A stretch of DNA of 7,053 nucleotides from Prevotella sp. UBA3208 (GCA_002363695.1 DEWO01000123.1:8530-15582); one strand, 5' to 3'; positions 1 to 6,382 are shown, counted from the first letter of the stretch. The notes: generated from the sequence alone by a model not told the origin. A program made the numbers and translations.

Positions 1-636
1 GTTGCATTCGGCTATATCGTTGGTGACCAGCGGGCCGTCGTGGACGGCTGGGGCGTTGATGACCAGACAGCCGTCGTCGGTCAGCGAGAGGGTGACGCCG
101 TCGAAGGGGGTGTACCAGTCGCTGGCGTCGGGCCCGTTGAGCCGGCGCAGGGCAATGTGCGACAGGGTCTCGGTCATGCCGTAGGTGCTCCAGACGTGAT
201 GAGGGAAGTCGGCCAGTTGGCGGGCCAGGGTGTCGTCGATAGCTCCGCCGCCGATGATGAGGTGGCGTATCTGGCGCAGGCGCTGACGACCTGCAGGGTC
301 GTTCAGCAAGTTGTAAACTTGTAGGGGCACCATCGCTGCGAAGTCTATGAATCCGTCCCATTCCGGGGTTCCTTTGGGCTCGGTACTGACGAGCCGCAGG
401 CCACAGGTCAGCGCCCGCACGACCATCATCTTGCCGGCAATGTAGTCGAGCGGCATACACAGCAGGGCGGTGTCGCCCTCGTGCAAGCCTAAGAAGCGGC
501 AGGTGATGCGGGCCGAGGCCTCCATGCGGCGCTTCTCGACCTGCATGGGCTTGGGTTTGCCTGTGGAGCCGCTGGTGTGCACCAGCACCGTCGGCGATGG
601 GTTATTCCACTCATCAAGGAACGCTTCTAAGGTCAT
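1..636 (-). CDS. menE: o-succinylbenzoate-CoA ligase MenE, 3' end cut off by window edge
   Basis: Predicted to activate o-succinylbenzoate with ATP and CoA, giving OSB-CoA, the substrate of MenB, in the cytoplasm. The open frame runs from the ATG at 636 to the window edge, 212 codons with no stop, so the C-terminal lid domain is missing from view. ANL-superfamily motifs are clear: the P-loop TSGSTGKPK at residues 21-29, IIGGGAID at 127-134, YGMTE at 152-156, and a TND near residue 205 in the region of the ATP-ribose aspartate motif. The ATG overlaps the menC stop as ATGA, which supports both the start and translational coupling. Only about 20 residues precede the P-loop, so the large N-terminal subdomain of classical MenE enzymes is absent. 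Bacteroidetes MenE proteins, as I recall them, are also short. Identity rests on the motifs plus position directly after menB and menC. Confidence 0.93.
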   Translation of the reverse strand, partial: MTLEAFLDEWNNPSPTVLVHTSGSTGKPKPMQVEKRRMEASARITCRFLGLHEGDTALLCMPLDYIAGKMMVVRALTCGLRLVSTEPKGTPEWDGFIDFAAMVPLQVYNLLNDPAGRQRLRQIRHLIIGGGAIDDTLARQLADFPHHVWSTYGMTETLSHIALRRLNGPDASDWYTPFDGVTLSLTDDGCLVINAPAVHDGPLVTNDIAECN

Positions 637-1676
637 CGGCTGACGACATAAAGTTTCTCGCCGCGTATCTCGAGTGGCATGGGGATATTGTCCGTGAACA
701 GCAGGCCCGTTCCTAAGCCCTGAGGCATTCGGATGTCGGGACCGTAGACCGAGCTGCAGAACTGGGCGATGGCGTTCAGCCCGACATTGCTCTCCAGCGC
801 CGACGTAATCCACGACCCTATCTGCATGTCACGGGCGGTTTCTATCCACTCGCGGCAGCCCGTCATGCCGCCGTGCAGCGAGGGCTTGAGGATGATGTAG
901 CGGGGCTTGATGATGTTCAGCATCTGGCGCTTCTGGTCGGGGTCGTTGACGCCTATCAGCTCTTCGTCCAGGGCGATAGGCAGCGGCGACTCGCGGCACA
1001 GCTCGGCCATGTTGGCCCACTGGCCGGCCTTGATGGGTTGCTCGATGGAGTGCAGGGCGTACTGCGACAACAGCTCGAGTTTATAGAGGGCCTCGCCGAA
1101 GGGGAAGGCACCGTTGGCATCGACGCGCAACTCGACCTCGCGGGGGCCGAAGCGCTGGCGGATTTTCTTGACCAGGGCCAGCTCGGCGTCGAAGTCGATG
1201 GCGCCAATCTTGAGCTTGATGCAGCGGAAGCCTTGGCGGAGCTTGTCCTCGATGCGCTGTTCCATCTCGGTGTAGCTGCCCATCCACACCAGTCCGTTGA
1301 TGGGGATGCCGACCTCGCCGCGGCTGAAGGGGGTGTCGAAGAGCACTGGCAGCTGTGCGCCGCCGACCTCAGGACAAGGACCTTTCATGGCGAGCAGGGC
1401 GGTCTCCAGACCGAAGAGCATCGAGGGGTAGTCGCGCAGGTCGTCGTAGGGTATCTCGCCCGTCTGCTCTATGCGGTCGCAGAAGCAGCGGAGGACTGCT
1501 TCATAATGGGGAATATCGTCGCACGACAGCTTCGGCAGTGGGGCACACTCGCCTACCCCTGTGCGCCGGCCGTCGGTCACGGTGACCAGCCAGAGCCGAC
1601 GCTCGGTATACACGCCGCGGCTGGTGCCCGCGGGCTGACAGAAGTGGAGCACGCGCTCCTCTATCGTTATCTTCAT
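633..1676 (-). CDS. menC: o-succinylbenzoate synthase MenC (enolase superfamily)
   Basis: Predicted to dehydrate SHCHC to o-succinylbenzoate, the aromatising step of menaquinone synthesis. The 347-residue protein has the enolase-superfamily capping domain (about 1-120) and a barrel domain carrying every expected catalytic position: the KxK pair in IKLKIG (K154, K156), metal ligands D185 in RVDANGAF, E212 in IEQPI and D237 in IALDEE, and the second catalytic lysine K264 in [21 protein letters not shown] (292-306) is also typical of OSB synthases. Its ATG overlaps the menB stop codon as ATGA, and its stop overlaps the menE start in the same way, so the three genes are almost certainly one translationally coupled unit. 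Enolase-superfamily members can also be N-acylamino acid racemases or dipeptide epimerases, but the men neighbours make OSB synthase by far the best reading. Confidence 0.95.
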   Translation of the reverse strand: MKITIEERVLHFCQPAGTSRGVYTERRLWLVTVTDGRRTGVGECAPLPKLSCDDIPHYEAVLRCFCDRIEQTGEIPYDDLRDYPSMLFGLETALLAMKGPCPEVGGAQLPVLFDTPFSRGEVGIPINGLVWMGSYTEMEQRIEDKLRQGFRCIKLKIGAIDFDAELALVKKIRQRFGPREVELRVDANGAFPFGEALYKLELLSQYALHSIEQPIKAGQWANMAELCRESPLPIALDEELIGVNDPDQKRQMLNIIKPRYIILKPSLHGGMTGCREWIETARDMQIGSWITSALESNVGLNAIAQFCSSVYGPDIRMPQGLGTGLLFTDNIPMPLEIRGEKLYVVSR

Positions 1677-2533
1677 GGTATCTGCGGATATTGGTCGAAG
1701 TCAGGTTTGCGTTTCTCCAGGAACGCGCGGCCACCCTCCTGGGCCTCGTCCAGAAAGTAGTACAGCATCGTGGCGTCGCCGGCCAGCTGCTGAATGCCGG
1801 CCTGACCGTCAAGCTCGGCGTTCAGCCCCGCCTTAATCATGCGCAGGGCAATGGGCGAGTGCATCATCATCTGCTGCGCCCAGCGCACGCACTCGTCCTC
1901 CAACTCGGCCAGGGGGACCACCTTGTTCACCATGCCCATCTGCTCAGCCTCGCGGGCCGAGTACTGGCGGCACATGAACCATATCTCGCGGGCCTTCTTC
2001 TGACCCACGATGCGGGCCAGGTATGACGAGCCGAAGCCGGCGTCGAACGACCCCACCTTGGGCCCCGTCTGCCCGAAGACGGCATTCTCCGAGGCAATGG
2101 TCAGGTCACACACCAGGTGCAAGACGTGGCCGCCGCCGATGGCATAGCCGTTGACCATGGCAATGACCGGCTTCGGCAGCCGGCGAATCTGCATCTGCAC
2201 GTCGAGCACCGACAGCCGGGGCACGCCCTCGTCGTCGATATACCCGCCGCGACCCTTCACGTGCATGTCGCCACCCGAGCAGAACGCGTGCTTCACGTCC
2301 TCCGGCCGCTGTCCCTCGGGCACCTCGCTCATCTGTCCCGTCAGCAGCACCACGCGGATGCGCTGCAGCTCCCTGCACTCGGCAAACGCCTGACTCAGCT
2401 CCAGCGTTGTGCGCGGCGTGAAGGCGTTGCGATAGCGCGGCCGGTTAATGGTAATCTTGGCGATGCCCTCATACTCCTCGAAGCGTATCTCTTCGAACTT
2501 CCTAATCTCTTTCCATTGTCTCTGTTCCATCAT
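1673..2533 (-). CDS. menB: 1,4-dihydroxy-2-naphthoyl-CoA synthase MenB
   Basis: Predicted to close the second ring: OSB-CoA to 1,4-dihydroxy-2-naphthoyl-CoA (crotonase fold). With the start at 2533 the protein is 286 residues, matching the family. Visible motifs are SGGD (86-89), the oxyanion-hole segment NGYAIGGGH (128-136), [14 protein letters not shown] (153-166) and the conserved C-terminal KRKPDF. The QTG triplet plus W185 in EIWFMC match the E. coli-type, bicarbonate-using MenB rather than the type with a built-in carboxylate; this subtype call is inference from remembered alignments. A TTG at 2581 would add 16 residues, but it lies at the -33 element of the promoter and cannot be on the transcript, so one of the paired ATGs at 2533 or 2530 is the start; I cannot choose between them. 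First gene of a menB-menC-menE unit, with its own promoter at 2551-2582. Confidence 0.95.
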   Translation of the reverse strand: MMEQRQWKEIRKFEEIRFEEYEGIAKITINRPRYRNAFTPRTTLELSQAFAECRELQRIRVVLLTGQMSEVPEGQRPEDVKHAFCSGGDMHVKGRGGYIDDEGVPRLSVLDVQMQIRRLPKPVIAMVNGYAIGGGHVLHLVCDLTIASENAVFGQTGPKVGSFDAGFGSSYLARIVGQKKAREIWFMCRQYSAREAEQMGMVNKVVPLAELEDECVRWAQQMMMHSPIALRMIKAGLNAELDGQAGIQQLAGDATMLYYFLDEAQEGGRAFLEKRKPDFDQYPQIP

Positions 2534-2550
2534 CTTTCGGTTTTTGCCTG

Positions 2551-2582
2551 CAAAGGTAGTACAAACCGACCGATAATCCAAA
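2551..2582 (-). promoter_or_regulatory. Bacteroidetes-type promoter of menB-menC-menE
   Basis: On the minus strand a TTTG (2579-2582) is followed after 20 bp by TACCTTTG (2551-2558), an exact match to the Bacteroidetes -7 element TAnnTTTG. The start codon lies about 18-20 bp beyond it, leaving a very short leader with no Shine-Dalgarno-like sequence, as is common in this phylum. The TTTG runs on into a TTTGCAGGCAAA inverted repeat that is also present at the kinase promoter. Confidence 0.75.
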
Positions 2583-2615
2583 TAATTGAAGAAAAAAGAT
2601 AGAAACCAGTGGGGT

Positions 2616-2627
2616 TAACAGCTGTTA
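2616..2627. repeat. 12-bp perfect palindrome upstream of menB promoter
   Basis: TAACAGCTGTTA reads identically on both strands. It lies about 34 bp upstream of the menB -33 element, a plausible position for an activator or repressor site. There is only one copy in the window, and no regulator can be named for it. Confidence 0.4.
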
Positions 2628-2776
2628 TTTTCAGCACTACTCAGTCTGCCGAACTTGGTTTTTCGGCTCGCGCCTAGTGTCCCAGAAAGCCGCAATATGG
2701 AGGGAATTATCCTTAACGTATTTCCTTAGCCAACTGTCTTTAACTGTGGGTAAAGTTACATAGTTTATTTCAAACC

Positions 2777-2787
2777 GCAAAGGATTT
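2777..2787 (+). repeat. 11-bp direct repeat, left copy
   Basis: GCAAAGGATTT occurs here and again at 3038-3048, enclosing the 21-bp array and the whole central part of the intergenic region. The left copy overlaps the start of the TTTGCACAAAAAAAT repeat. The pair could mark the edges of an inserted or duplicated segment, but the match is short and the DNA is AT-rich. Confidence 0.4.
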
Positions 2788-2799
2788 GCACAAAAAAAT
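2785..2799 (+). repeat. 15-bp direct repeat, left copy
   Basis: TTTGCACAAAAAAAT is repeated identically at 2959-2973. The two copies sit on either side of the 21-bp tandem array, about 40 bp to its left and 35 bp to its right. Part of the match is a run of seven A residues, which lowers its weight. Confidence 0.5.
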
Positions 2800-2839
2800 A
2801 ACATGGGAAAGAAGTTTTTTAGTAGGTATGAATTTTATG

Positions 2840-2944
2840 TTTCCAAGTTGGGAACATGTGTACCCAAGTTAGGAACTTATGTACCCAAGTTGGAAACATA
2901 AGTACCCAACTTGGAAACAAAACTTTCCTAACTGGCTAAAAACA
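2840..2944 (+). repeat. 21-bp tandem repeat array, four units plus one decayed unit
   Basis: Four consecutive 21-bp units start at 2840, 2861, 2882 and 2903. They share the core CCAAGTTGG or CCAACTTGG followed by AA and an AT-rich tail that in the middle units leads into GTACCC. A fifth, much diverged unit can be traced from 2924 to 2944. The core is itself an inverted repeat (CCAA, one base, TTGG). With exactly 21-bp spacing, two helical turns, the cores would all face the same side of the DNA. Such an arrangement fits a protein-binding array, but no function is shown. There are no spacers, so it is not CRISPR. Confidence 0.8.
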
Positions 2945-2958
2945 ATTCACACTAAACT

Positions 2959-2973
2959 TTTGCACAAAAAAAT
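2959..2973 (+). repeat. 15-bp direct repeat, right copy
   Basis: Second identical copy of TTTGCACAAAAAAAT, to the right of the 21-bp tandem array; the partner is at 2785-2799. Confidence 0.5.
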
Positions 2974-3037
2974 CACTTCCCTGCCGGCAACTATGAAGGA
3001 GTAACACCTCTGCGCCATACACAATGTTTAAAAAACG

Positions 3038-3048
3038 GCAAAGGATTT
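3038..3048 (+). repeat. 11-bp direct repeat, right copy
   Basis: Second copy of GCAAAGGATTT, 261 bp from the first. It ends 11 bp before the -33 element of the kinase promoter, so it could also belong to that promoter's upstream region. Confidence 0.35.
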
Positions 3049-3059
3049 TTGGGGAAAAC

Positions 3060-3090
3060 TTTGCCACGTCAGCACAATTTTGTATCTTTG
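3060..3090 (+). promoter_or_regulatory. Bacteroidetes-type promoter of the nucleoside kinase gene
   Basis: A TTTG at 3060-3063 is followed after 19 bp by TATCTTTG at 3083-3090, an exact TAnnTTTG match. Transcription would begin a few bases downstream, leaving a leader of roughly 15 nt before the ATG at 3112. This placement rules out the in-frame TTG at 3049 as the start. The fifteen bases CTTTGCAGGCAAAAA at 3086-3100 are identical to those at the menB promoter. Confidence 0.8.
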
Positions 3091-3111
3091 CAGGCAAAAA
3101 TACCGATAACT

Positions 3112-4791
3112 ATGCTACAAATACGCTGTAAGAATACGGGGGTGACGAAGTCGTTTCAGGAGGGAACGTCGCTGCTCGACATCTATCAGGAGTTTCAGGA
3201 CGACATCCGGCTGCCCTACCCCGTGGTGTCGGCCAAGGTCAACAACGTGTCGCAGGGACTGAAGTTCCGCGTCTACCAGAACCGCGACGTGGAGTTTCTG
3301 GATGCCCGCGACGGCTCGGGGCACCGCGCCTACGTGCGCTCGCTGAGCTTCGTGCTCTACAAGGCCACGCAGGACCTTTTCCCCGGCTCGAAGCTCTTCG
3401 TGGAGCACTCGCTGTGCCGCGGCTACTACTGCAACTTCAAGAAGCGCACGCCTGAGCTGCTGACCGATGACGACGTGAGCCGCATCCGCCAGCGCATGAA
3501 GGAGATTATAGCCCTGGACATGCCCTTCCGCCGCACCGAGGCCACCAACGAGGAGGCCGTGCGCGTGTTCACCGACCGCGGATTCTCGGACAAGGTGAAG
3601 CTGCTGGAGACCAGCGGACAGATATACAGCGACTACTACACGCTGGGCGACACCGTCGACTACTACTACGGTCCGCTGGTGCCCTCGGCCGGATACCTGA
3701 CGGTGTGGGGGCTGGAGCGCTACGAGCAGGGCCTGCTGCTGCGCGTGCCTGACTGGAACAATCCCACGCGGCTGGCCGAGAAGGTGGACCAGCCCAAGAC
3801 GTTCGGTATGTTTGCCGAGAAGACGCGCTGGGACATCATCATGCGGCTGTCGAACGCCGGCGACGTGAACAAAGCCATCCAGCGCGGTCACGCGTCGGAG
3901 CTGATACAGGTCTCGGAGGCCCTGCAGGAGAAGAAGATAGTGCAGATAGCCGAAGACATCTTCGACCGCTGCGAGAAGAGTCACGGCCGCAACCCCATCG
4001 TGCTCATCACGGGTCCCAGCTCGTCGGGCAAGACCACGTTCTGCAAGCGACTGAGCATACAGCTGCTAGCCTGCGGACTGAGGCCGCTGTCGTTCTCGAC
4101 GGACGACTACTTCGTCAACCGCGCCGACACGCCCCGGCTGCCCAACGGCGACTACGACTTTGACAACATCGAGACGGTGGAGTACTCGCTGCTGGAGGAC
4201 CACCTGCTGCGGCTGATGCAGGGCGAGCGCGTGGAGGTGCCGGAGTACAACTTCGTCACGGGACAGCGCGAGTGGAACGGCAAGCGGCTGAAGCTGTCGC
4301 CCGACACGGTACTCATCATAGAGGGCATCCACGCGCTGAACCCGCTGCTGACGCAGAAGATTGACGACGCAAGGAAATACAAGATATACATATCGGCGCT
4401 GACCAGCATCTCGCTGGACGACCACAACTGGATTCCCGTCCGCGACAACCGGCTGCTGCGCCGCATTATACGCGACTACAACAAGGGAGCCTACACCGCC
4501 CGGCAGACCATCAGCCAGTGGAAGAACGTCTGCGAGGCGGAAGACCGGTGGATATTCCCCTACCAGGAGACGGCCGACGTCATGTTCAACTCGGCGCTGA
4601 ACATCGAGTTCGCCGTGCTGCGCACCCACGCCGAGCTCATACTGTCGCAGGTGCCCAAGAACTGTCCGGAGTACGCCGAGGCTCACCGGCTGCTGAAGTT
4701 CATACACTACTTCCTGCCCGTCAGCGACAAGGAGATACCGCCCACCTCCATCATGCGCGAGTTCGTAGGCGGCTCGTCATTCAAATACTAA
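3112..4791 (+). CDS. TGS-domain nucleoside kinase (uridine kinase-like)
   Basis: Predicted ATP-dependent kinase of the uridine kinase/phosphoribulokinase P-loop family, probably phosphorylating a nucleoside in pyrimidine salvage; the substrate is not proven by sequence. From the ATG at 3112 it has 559 residues, more than twice a plain uridine kinase. Residues 1-60 look like a TGS domain (beta-grasp, as in threonyl-tRNA synthetase), and 96-107 (HSLCRGYYC region) weakly resemble the synthetase's second additional domain. The kinase part has Walker A GPSSSGKTT (301-309), STDDYF (329-334), FDNIETVEY (350-358), VPEYNF (376-381), IIEGIHAL (402-409) and DNRLLRRIIRDY (445-456), all in uridine-kinase order. 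The fused form is, as I recall, a recurrent Bacteroidetes protein usually annotated nucleoside or uridine kinase. It has its own promoter. Its last codons overlap the convergent menD end by 11 bp, with no terminator hairpin between. Confidence 0.88.
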   Translation: MLQIRCKNTGVTKSFQEGTSLLDIYQEFQDDIRLPYPVVSAKVNNVSQGLKFRVYQNRDVEFLDARDGSGHRAYVRSLSFVLYKATQDLFPGSKLFVEHSLCRGYYCNFKKRTPELLTDDDVSRIRQRMKEIIALDMPFRRTEATNEEAVRVFTDRGFSDKVKLLETSGQIYSDYYTLGDTVDYYYGPLVPSAGYLTVWGLERYEQGLLLRVPDWNNPTRLAEKVDQPKTFGMFAEKTRWDIIMRLSNAGDVNKAIQRGHASELIQVSEALQEKKIVQIAEDIFDRCEKSHGRNPIVLITGPSSSGKTTFCKRLSIQLLACGLRPLSFSTDDYFVNRADTPRLPNGDYDFDNIETVEYSLLEDHLLRLMQGERVEVPEYNFVTGQREWNGKRLKLSPDTVLIIEGIHALNPLLTQKIDDARKYKIYISALTSISLDDHNWIPVRDNRLLRRIIRDYNKGAYTARQTISQWKNVCEAEDRWIFPYQETADVMFNSALNIEFAVLRTHAELILSQVPKNCPEYAEAHRLLKFIHYFLPVSDKEIPPTSIMREFVGGSSFKY

Positions 4792-6382
4792 GCGATTGGT
4801 AATAGGCCCGACGGACCCGTTCGTCCTCTGCCGCATCGGTGAGCACTTCCAACAACAGGGGGTGCTCACTTTCCGTATGCAGCAGCCAGCCGATGCCCTG
4901 CCGCGCCTCGTCCATGTCCGTGGCACGCTGATAGGCCACTCCGTTCTGGCGGCAGATGCCCTCGGCCGTCGTCTGATGCTCGGCAGCGACCAGCGCGTCG
5001 CGGGCAGCACTCTGCTCCAGACCGGGCAGCATATTGAAGATGGCGCCCCGTCCGTTGTTCAGCAGCAGGATGCGCAGATTGCCGCGCAGGTTCCGGTTCC
5101 ACAGCGCGTTCTGGTCGTAGAAGAAGCTGAGGTCGCCAATGACACAGGCCACCTTGTCGTCCGTCACGCAGGAGAAGCCGGCGGCTGTGCTCAGCGAGCC
5201 CTCGATGCCGTTGACCCCGCGATTGCACCACACGGAATGCTGTGCATAGATGTTGGCCAGCCGGATGGCGGAGCTGTTGCCGTAATGAGTTGACAGTTCT
5301 CGCTTTGCGAGTGCGGCTTCGCAATGACAGTTCTCGCTTTGCGAGTGTGGCTTCGCAATGACAGTTGACAGTTGGGATTCAAAGCACTTCACCACCGCCA
5401 TTTCGGAATAGGCTGGCTCATAAGTCTCAGCATGGTTGCGAACCTTCTGCAGCAGTTCGTCCCACAGCTGCACAAAAGGATGGGGCTGCTGCTCCAGCAG
5501 GAAGCGTATCTGGTCGGCCACCACCGCGCCGTCGCCGACCAACACGCGGGTCACGTTCTGGAAGGTGTCCGTCACCTCGCCCGTAGCGTTGACCACCCAC
5601 GTCTCCCTGGCCTTGCGCAGGAAGTGCTTCAGGCGCTTGCTGACAATGCTCCCGCCCGTGTAAACCACCAAGTCGGGCACATAGCGCTCGTCGTCCTTCA
5701 CCAAACAGACGGCTTCGTCCAAGTGGGGGTTCATGGGCTGCCCCGCTATCAGCATGGGGCGTCTGGACTGCATGAACATACGGCACACATGGCTCAACAC
5801 GTGAGGCGGCATGTCGGCAGGCGTCAGTTCTATCGTCCGTTCCACAGGCAGCACCGGCGTCGTGAAGTCGAACAACGGTTCCGTAATCGGCACATTGACG
5901 TGCACAGGCCCGCGACACTCCATCAGTGCCTCGTTGACCAGCCGGTTGCAGTACCAACGGCTCTCGCCGTCGTGCGGCTCCGGCAGGGTGACGGCCTTGC
6001 GGACGAAACGGCCCAAGGCGTCGGGCTGGGGCATCGTCTGACCGTCCAGCTGGTCTATCCACTGCGGCGGGCGGTCTGCGCTGACAGCCACCAGGGGCAC
6101 ATGCTGATAATAAGCCTCAGCGACAGCAGGCGCCAGATTGAGCAGCGCCGAGCCTGAGGTCACGCACACGGCCACCGGCTCGCCTAAGCACAGCGACATG
6201 CCTAACGCATAGAAGCCGGCCGAGCGCTCGTCGGTAACGGGATAGCACCGGATGTCAGGACACTCGTTCAGATTATGTACGATGGGGGCGTTGCGGCTGC
6301 CCGGGCACACCACGGCGTGGCGCACACCGTGAGCCACCAGCAGGGCTGTCAGTATATTGACGTTCTCTTTGTTACTATACAT
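4781..6382 (-). CDS. menD: SEPHCHC synthase MenD, with an in-frame repeat insertion
   Basis: Predicted thiamine-diphosphate enzyme that joins 2-oxoglutarate (with decarboxylation) to isochorismate, the first committed menaquinone step. The 533-residue protein shows CPGSR (26-30), the TPP-activating glutamate E52 in DERSAGF, TSGSALLNLAPAV (75-87), GNSSAIR (368-374, matching the GNSxxxR substrate loop of E. coli MenD as I recall it), CNRGVNGIEGSLSTAAGF (386-403), and the TPP/Mg motif from GDLSF (416-420) to NN (442-443). Residues 337-364 come from a 34-bp tandem repeat and look foreign to the family, yet the frame stays open and the flanking motifs are intact. The ATG at 6382 follows the menF stop by 2 nt, in an AT-rich context typical of translation starts in this phylum. 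The 3' end overlaps the kinase gene. Whether the insert affects activity cannot be judged from sequence. Confidence 0.95.
   Translation of the reverse strand: MYSNKENVNILTALLVAHGVRHAVVCPGSRNAPIVHNLNECPDIRCYPVTDERSAGFYALGMSLCLGEPVAVCVTSGSALLNLAPAVAEAYYQHVPLVAVSADRPPQWIDQLDGQTMPQPDALGRFVRKAVTLPEPHDGESRWYCNRLVNEALMECRGPVHVNVPITEPLFDFTTPVLPVERTIELTPADMPPHVLSHVCRMFMQSRRPMLIAGQPMNPHLDEAVCLVKDDERYVPDLVVYTGGSIVSKRLKHFLRKARETWVVNATGEVTDTFQNVTRVLVGDGAVVADQIRFLLEQQPHPFVQLWDELLQKVRNHAETYEPAYSEMAVVKCFESQLSTVIAKPHSQSENCHCEAALAKRELSTHYGNSSAIRLANIYAQHSVWCNRGVNGIEGSLSTAAGFSCVTDDKVACVIGDLSFFYDQNALWNRNLRGNLRILLLNNGRGAIFNMLPGLEQSAARDALVAAEHQTTAEGICRQNGVAYQRATDMDEARQGIGWLLHTESEHPLLLEVLTDAAEDERVRRAYYQSLSI
5291..5373. 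repeat. 34-bp tandem repeat (2 copies plus a truncated third) inside menD
   Basis: Copies at 5291-5324 and 5325-5358 are identical at 33 of 34 positions (C at 5314, T at 5348). A truncated third start, TGACAGTT, follows at 5359-5366 and is echoed by GACAGTT at 5367-5373. Each full unit can fold: CTCGC/GCGAG around a TTT loop, or alternatively TTGCGA/TCGCAA around 8 nt. On the menD strand the first-read copy gives VIAKPHSQSEN and the second CHCEAALAKREL, the same DNA in two frames. It looks like a dispersed palindromic repeat that entered a coding region without breaking the frame. Confidence 0.9.

Larger units (their letters stand above)
2534..3111. other. AT-rich intergenic region between divergent menB and kinase genes
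   Basis: No convincing coding region is seen on either strand across these roughly 580 bp, and no tRNA-like structure. The region contains the two divergent promoters at its ends, a 12-bp palindrome near the menB side, a 6-bp-stem hairpin (2648-2667), an array of 21-bp tandem repeats in the middle, and two pairs of short direct repeats around that array. It is far more AT-rich than the flanking genes. The stretch from about 2585 to 2770, apart from the palindrome and hairpin, shows nothing that I can interpret. Confidence 0.8.

Noticed and set aside
873..1760. Long plus-strand open frame opposite menC and menB
   Set aside because: It is a codon-usage shadow of GC-rich menC; the minus-strand frame has all enolase-superfamily catalytic residues, and this translation has no recognisable motif.
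2534..2581. Upstream TTG start for menB, adding 16 residues
   Set aside because: It lies at the -33 element of the menB promoter, and the added residues do not look like a MenB N-terminus.
2648..2667. GCCGAA/TTCGGC hairpin as a terminator
   Set aside because: The 6-bp stem has an 8-nt loop and no U-run, and it is not downstream of any gene on either strand; kept only as a structure in the intergenic region.
2840..2944. CRISPR array
   Set aside because: The 21-bp units abut each other with no unique spacers and no cas gene is near.
2982..2989. TGCCGGCA palindrome
   Set aside because: Eight bases is too short to set apart from chance in this window, and it has no useful position relative to a promoter element.
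3049..3111. Upstream TTG start for the kinase, adding 21 residues
   Set aside because: The start codon lies upstream of the promoter's -33 and -7 elements, so it would not be on the transcript; the added residues are the translated promoter.
3115..3984. 289-codon minus-strand open frame inside the kinase gene
   Set aside because: Antisense shadow: the translation is rich in leucine, valine and histidine with no domain, and the plus strand has a clear kinase and promoter.
5291..5373. Frameshift or pseudogene in menD at the repeat
   Set aside because: The frame is open through both copies and rejoins the correct MenD frame, with catalytic motifs on both sides.
5372..6157. 261-codon plus-strand open frame opposite menD
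   Set aside because: Shadow of menD, which has complete ThDP-enzyme motifs on the minus strand.
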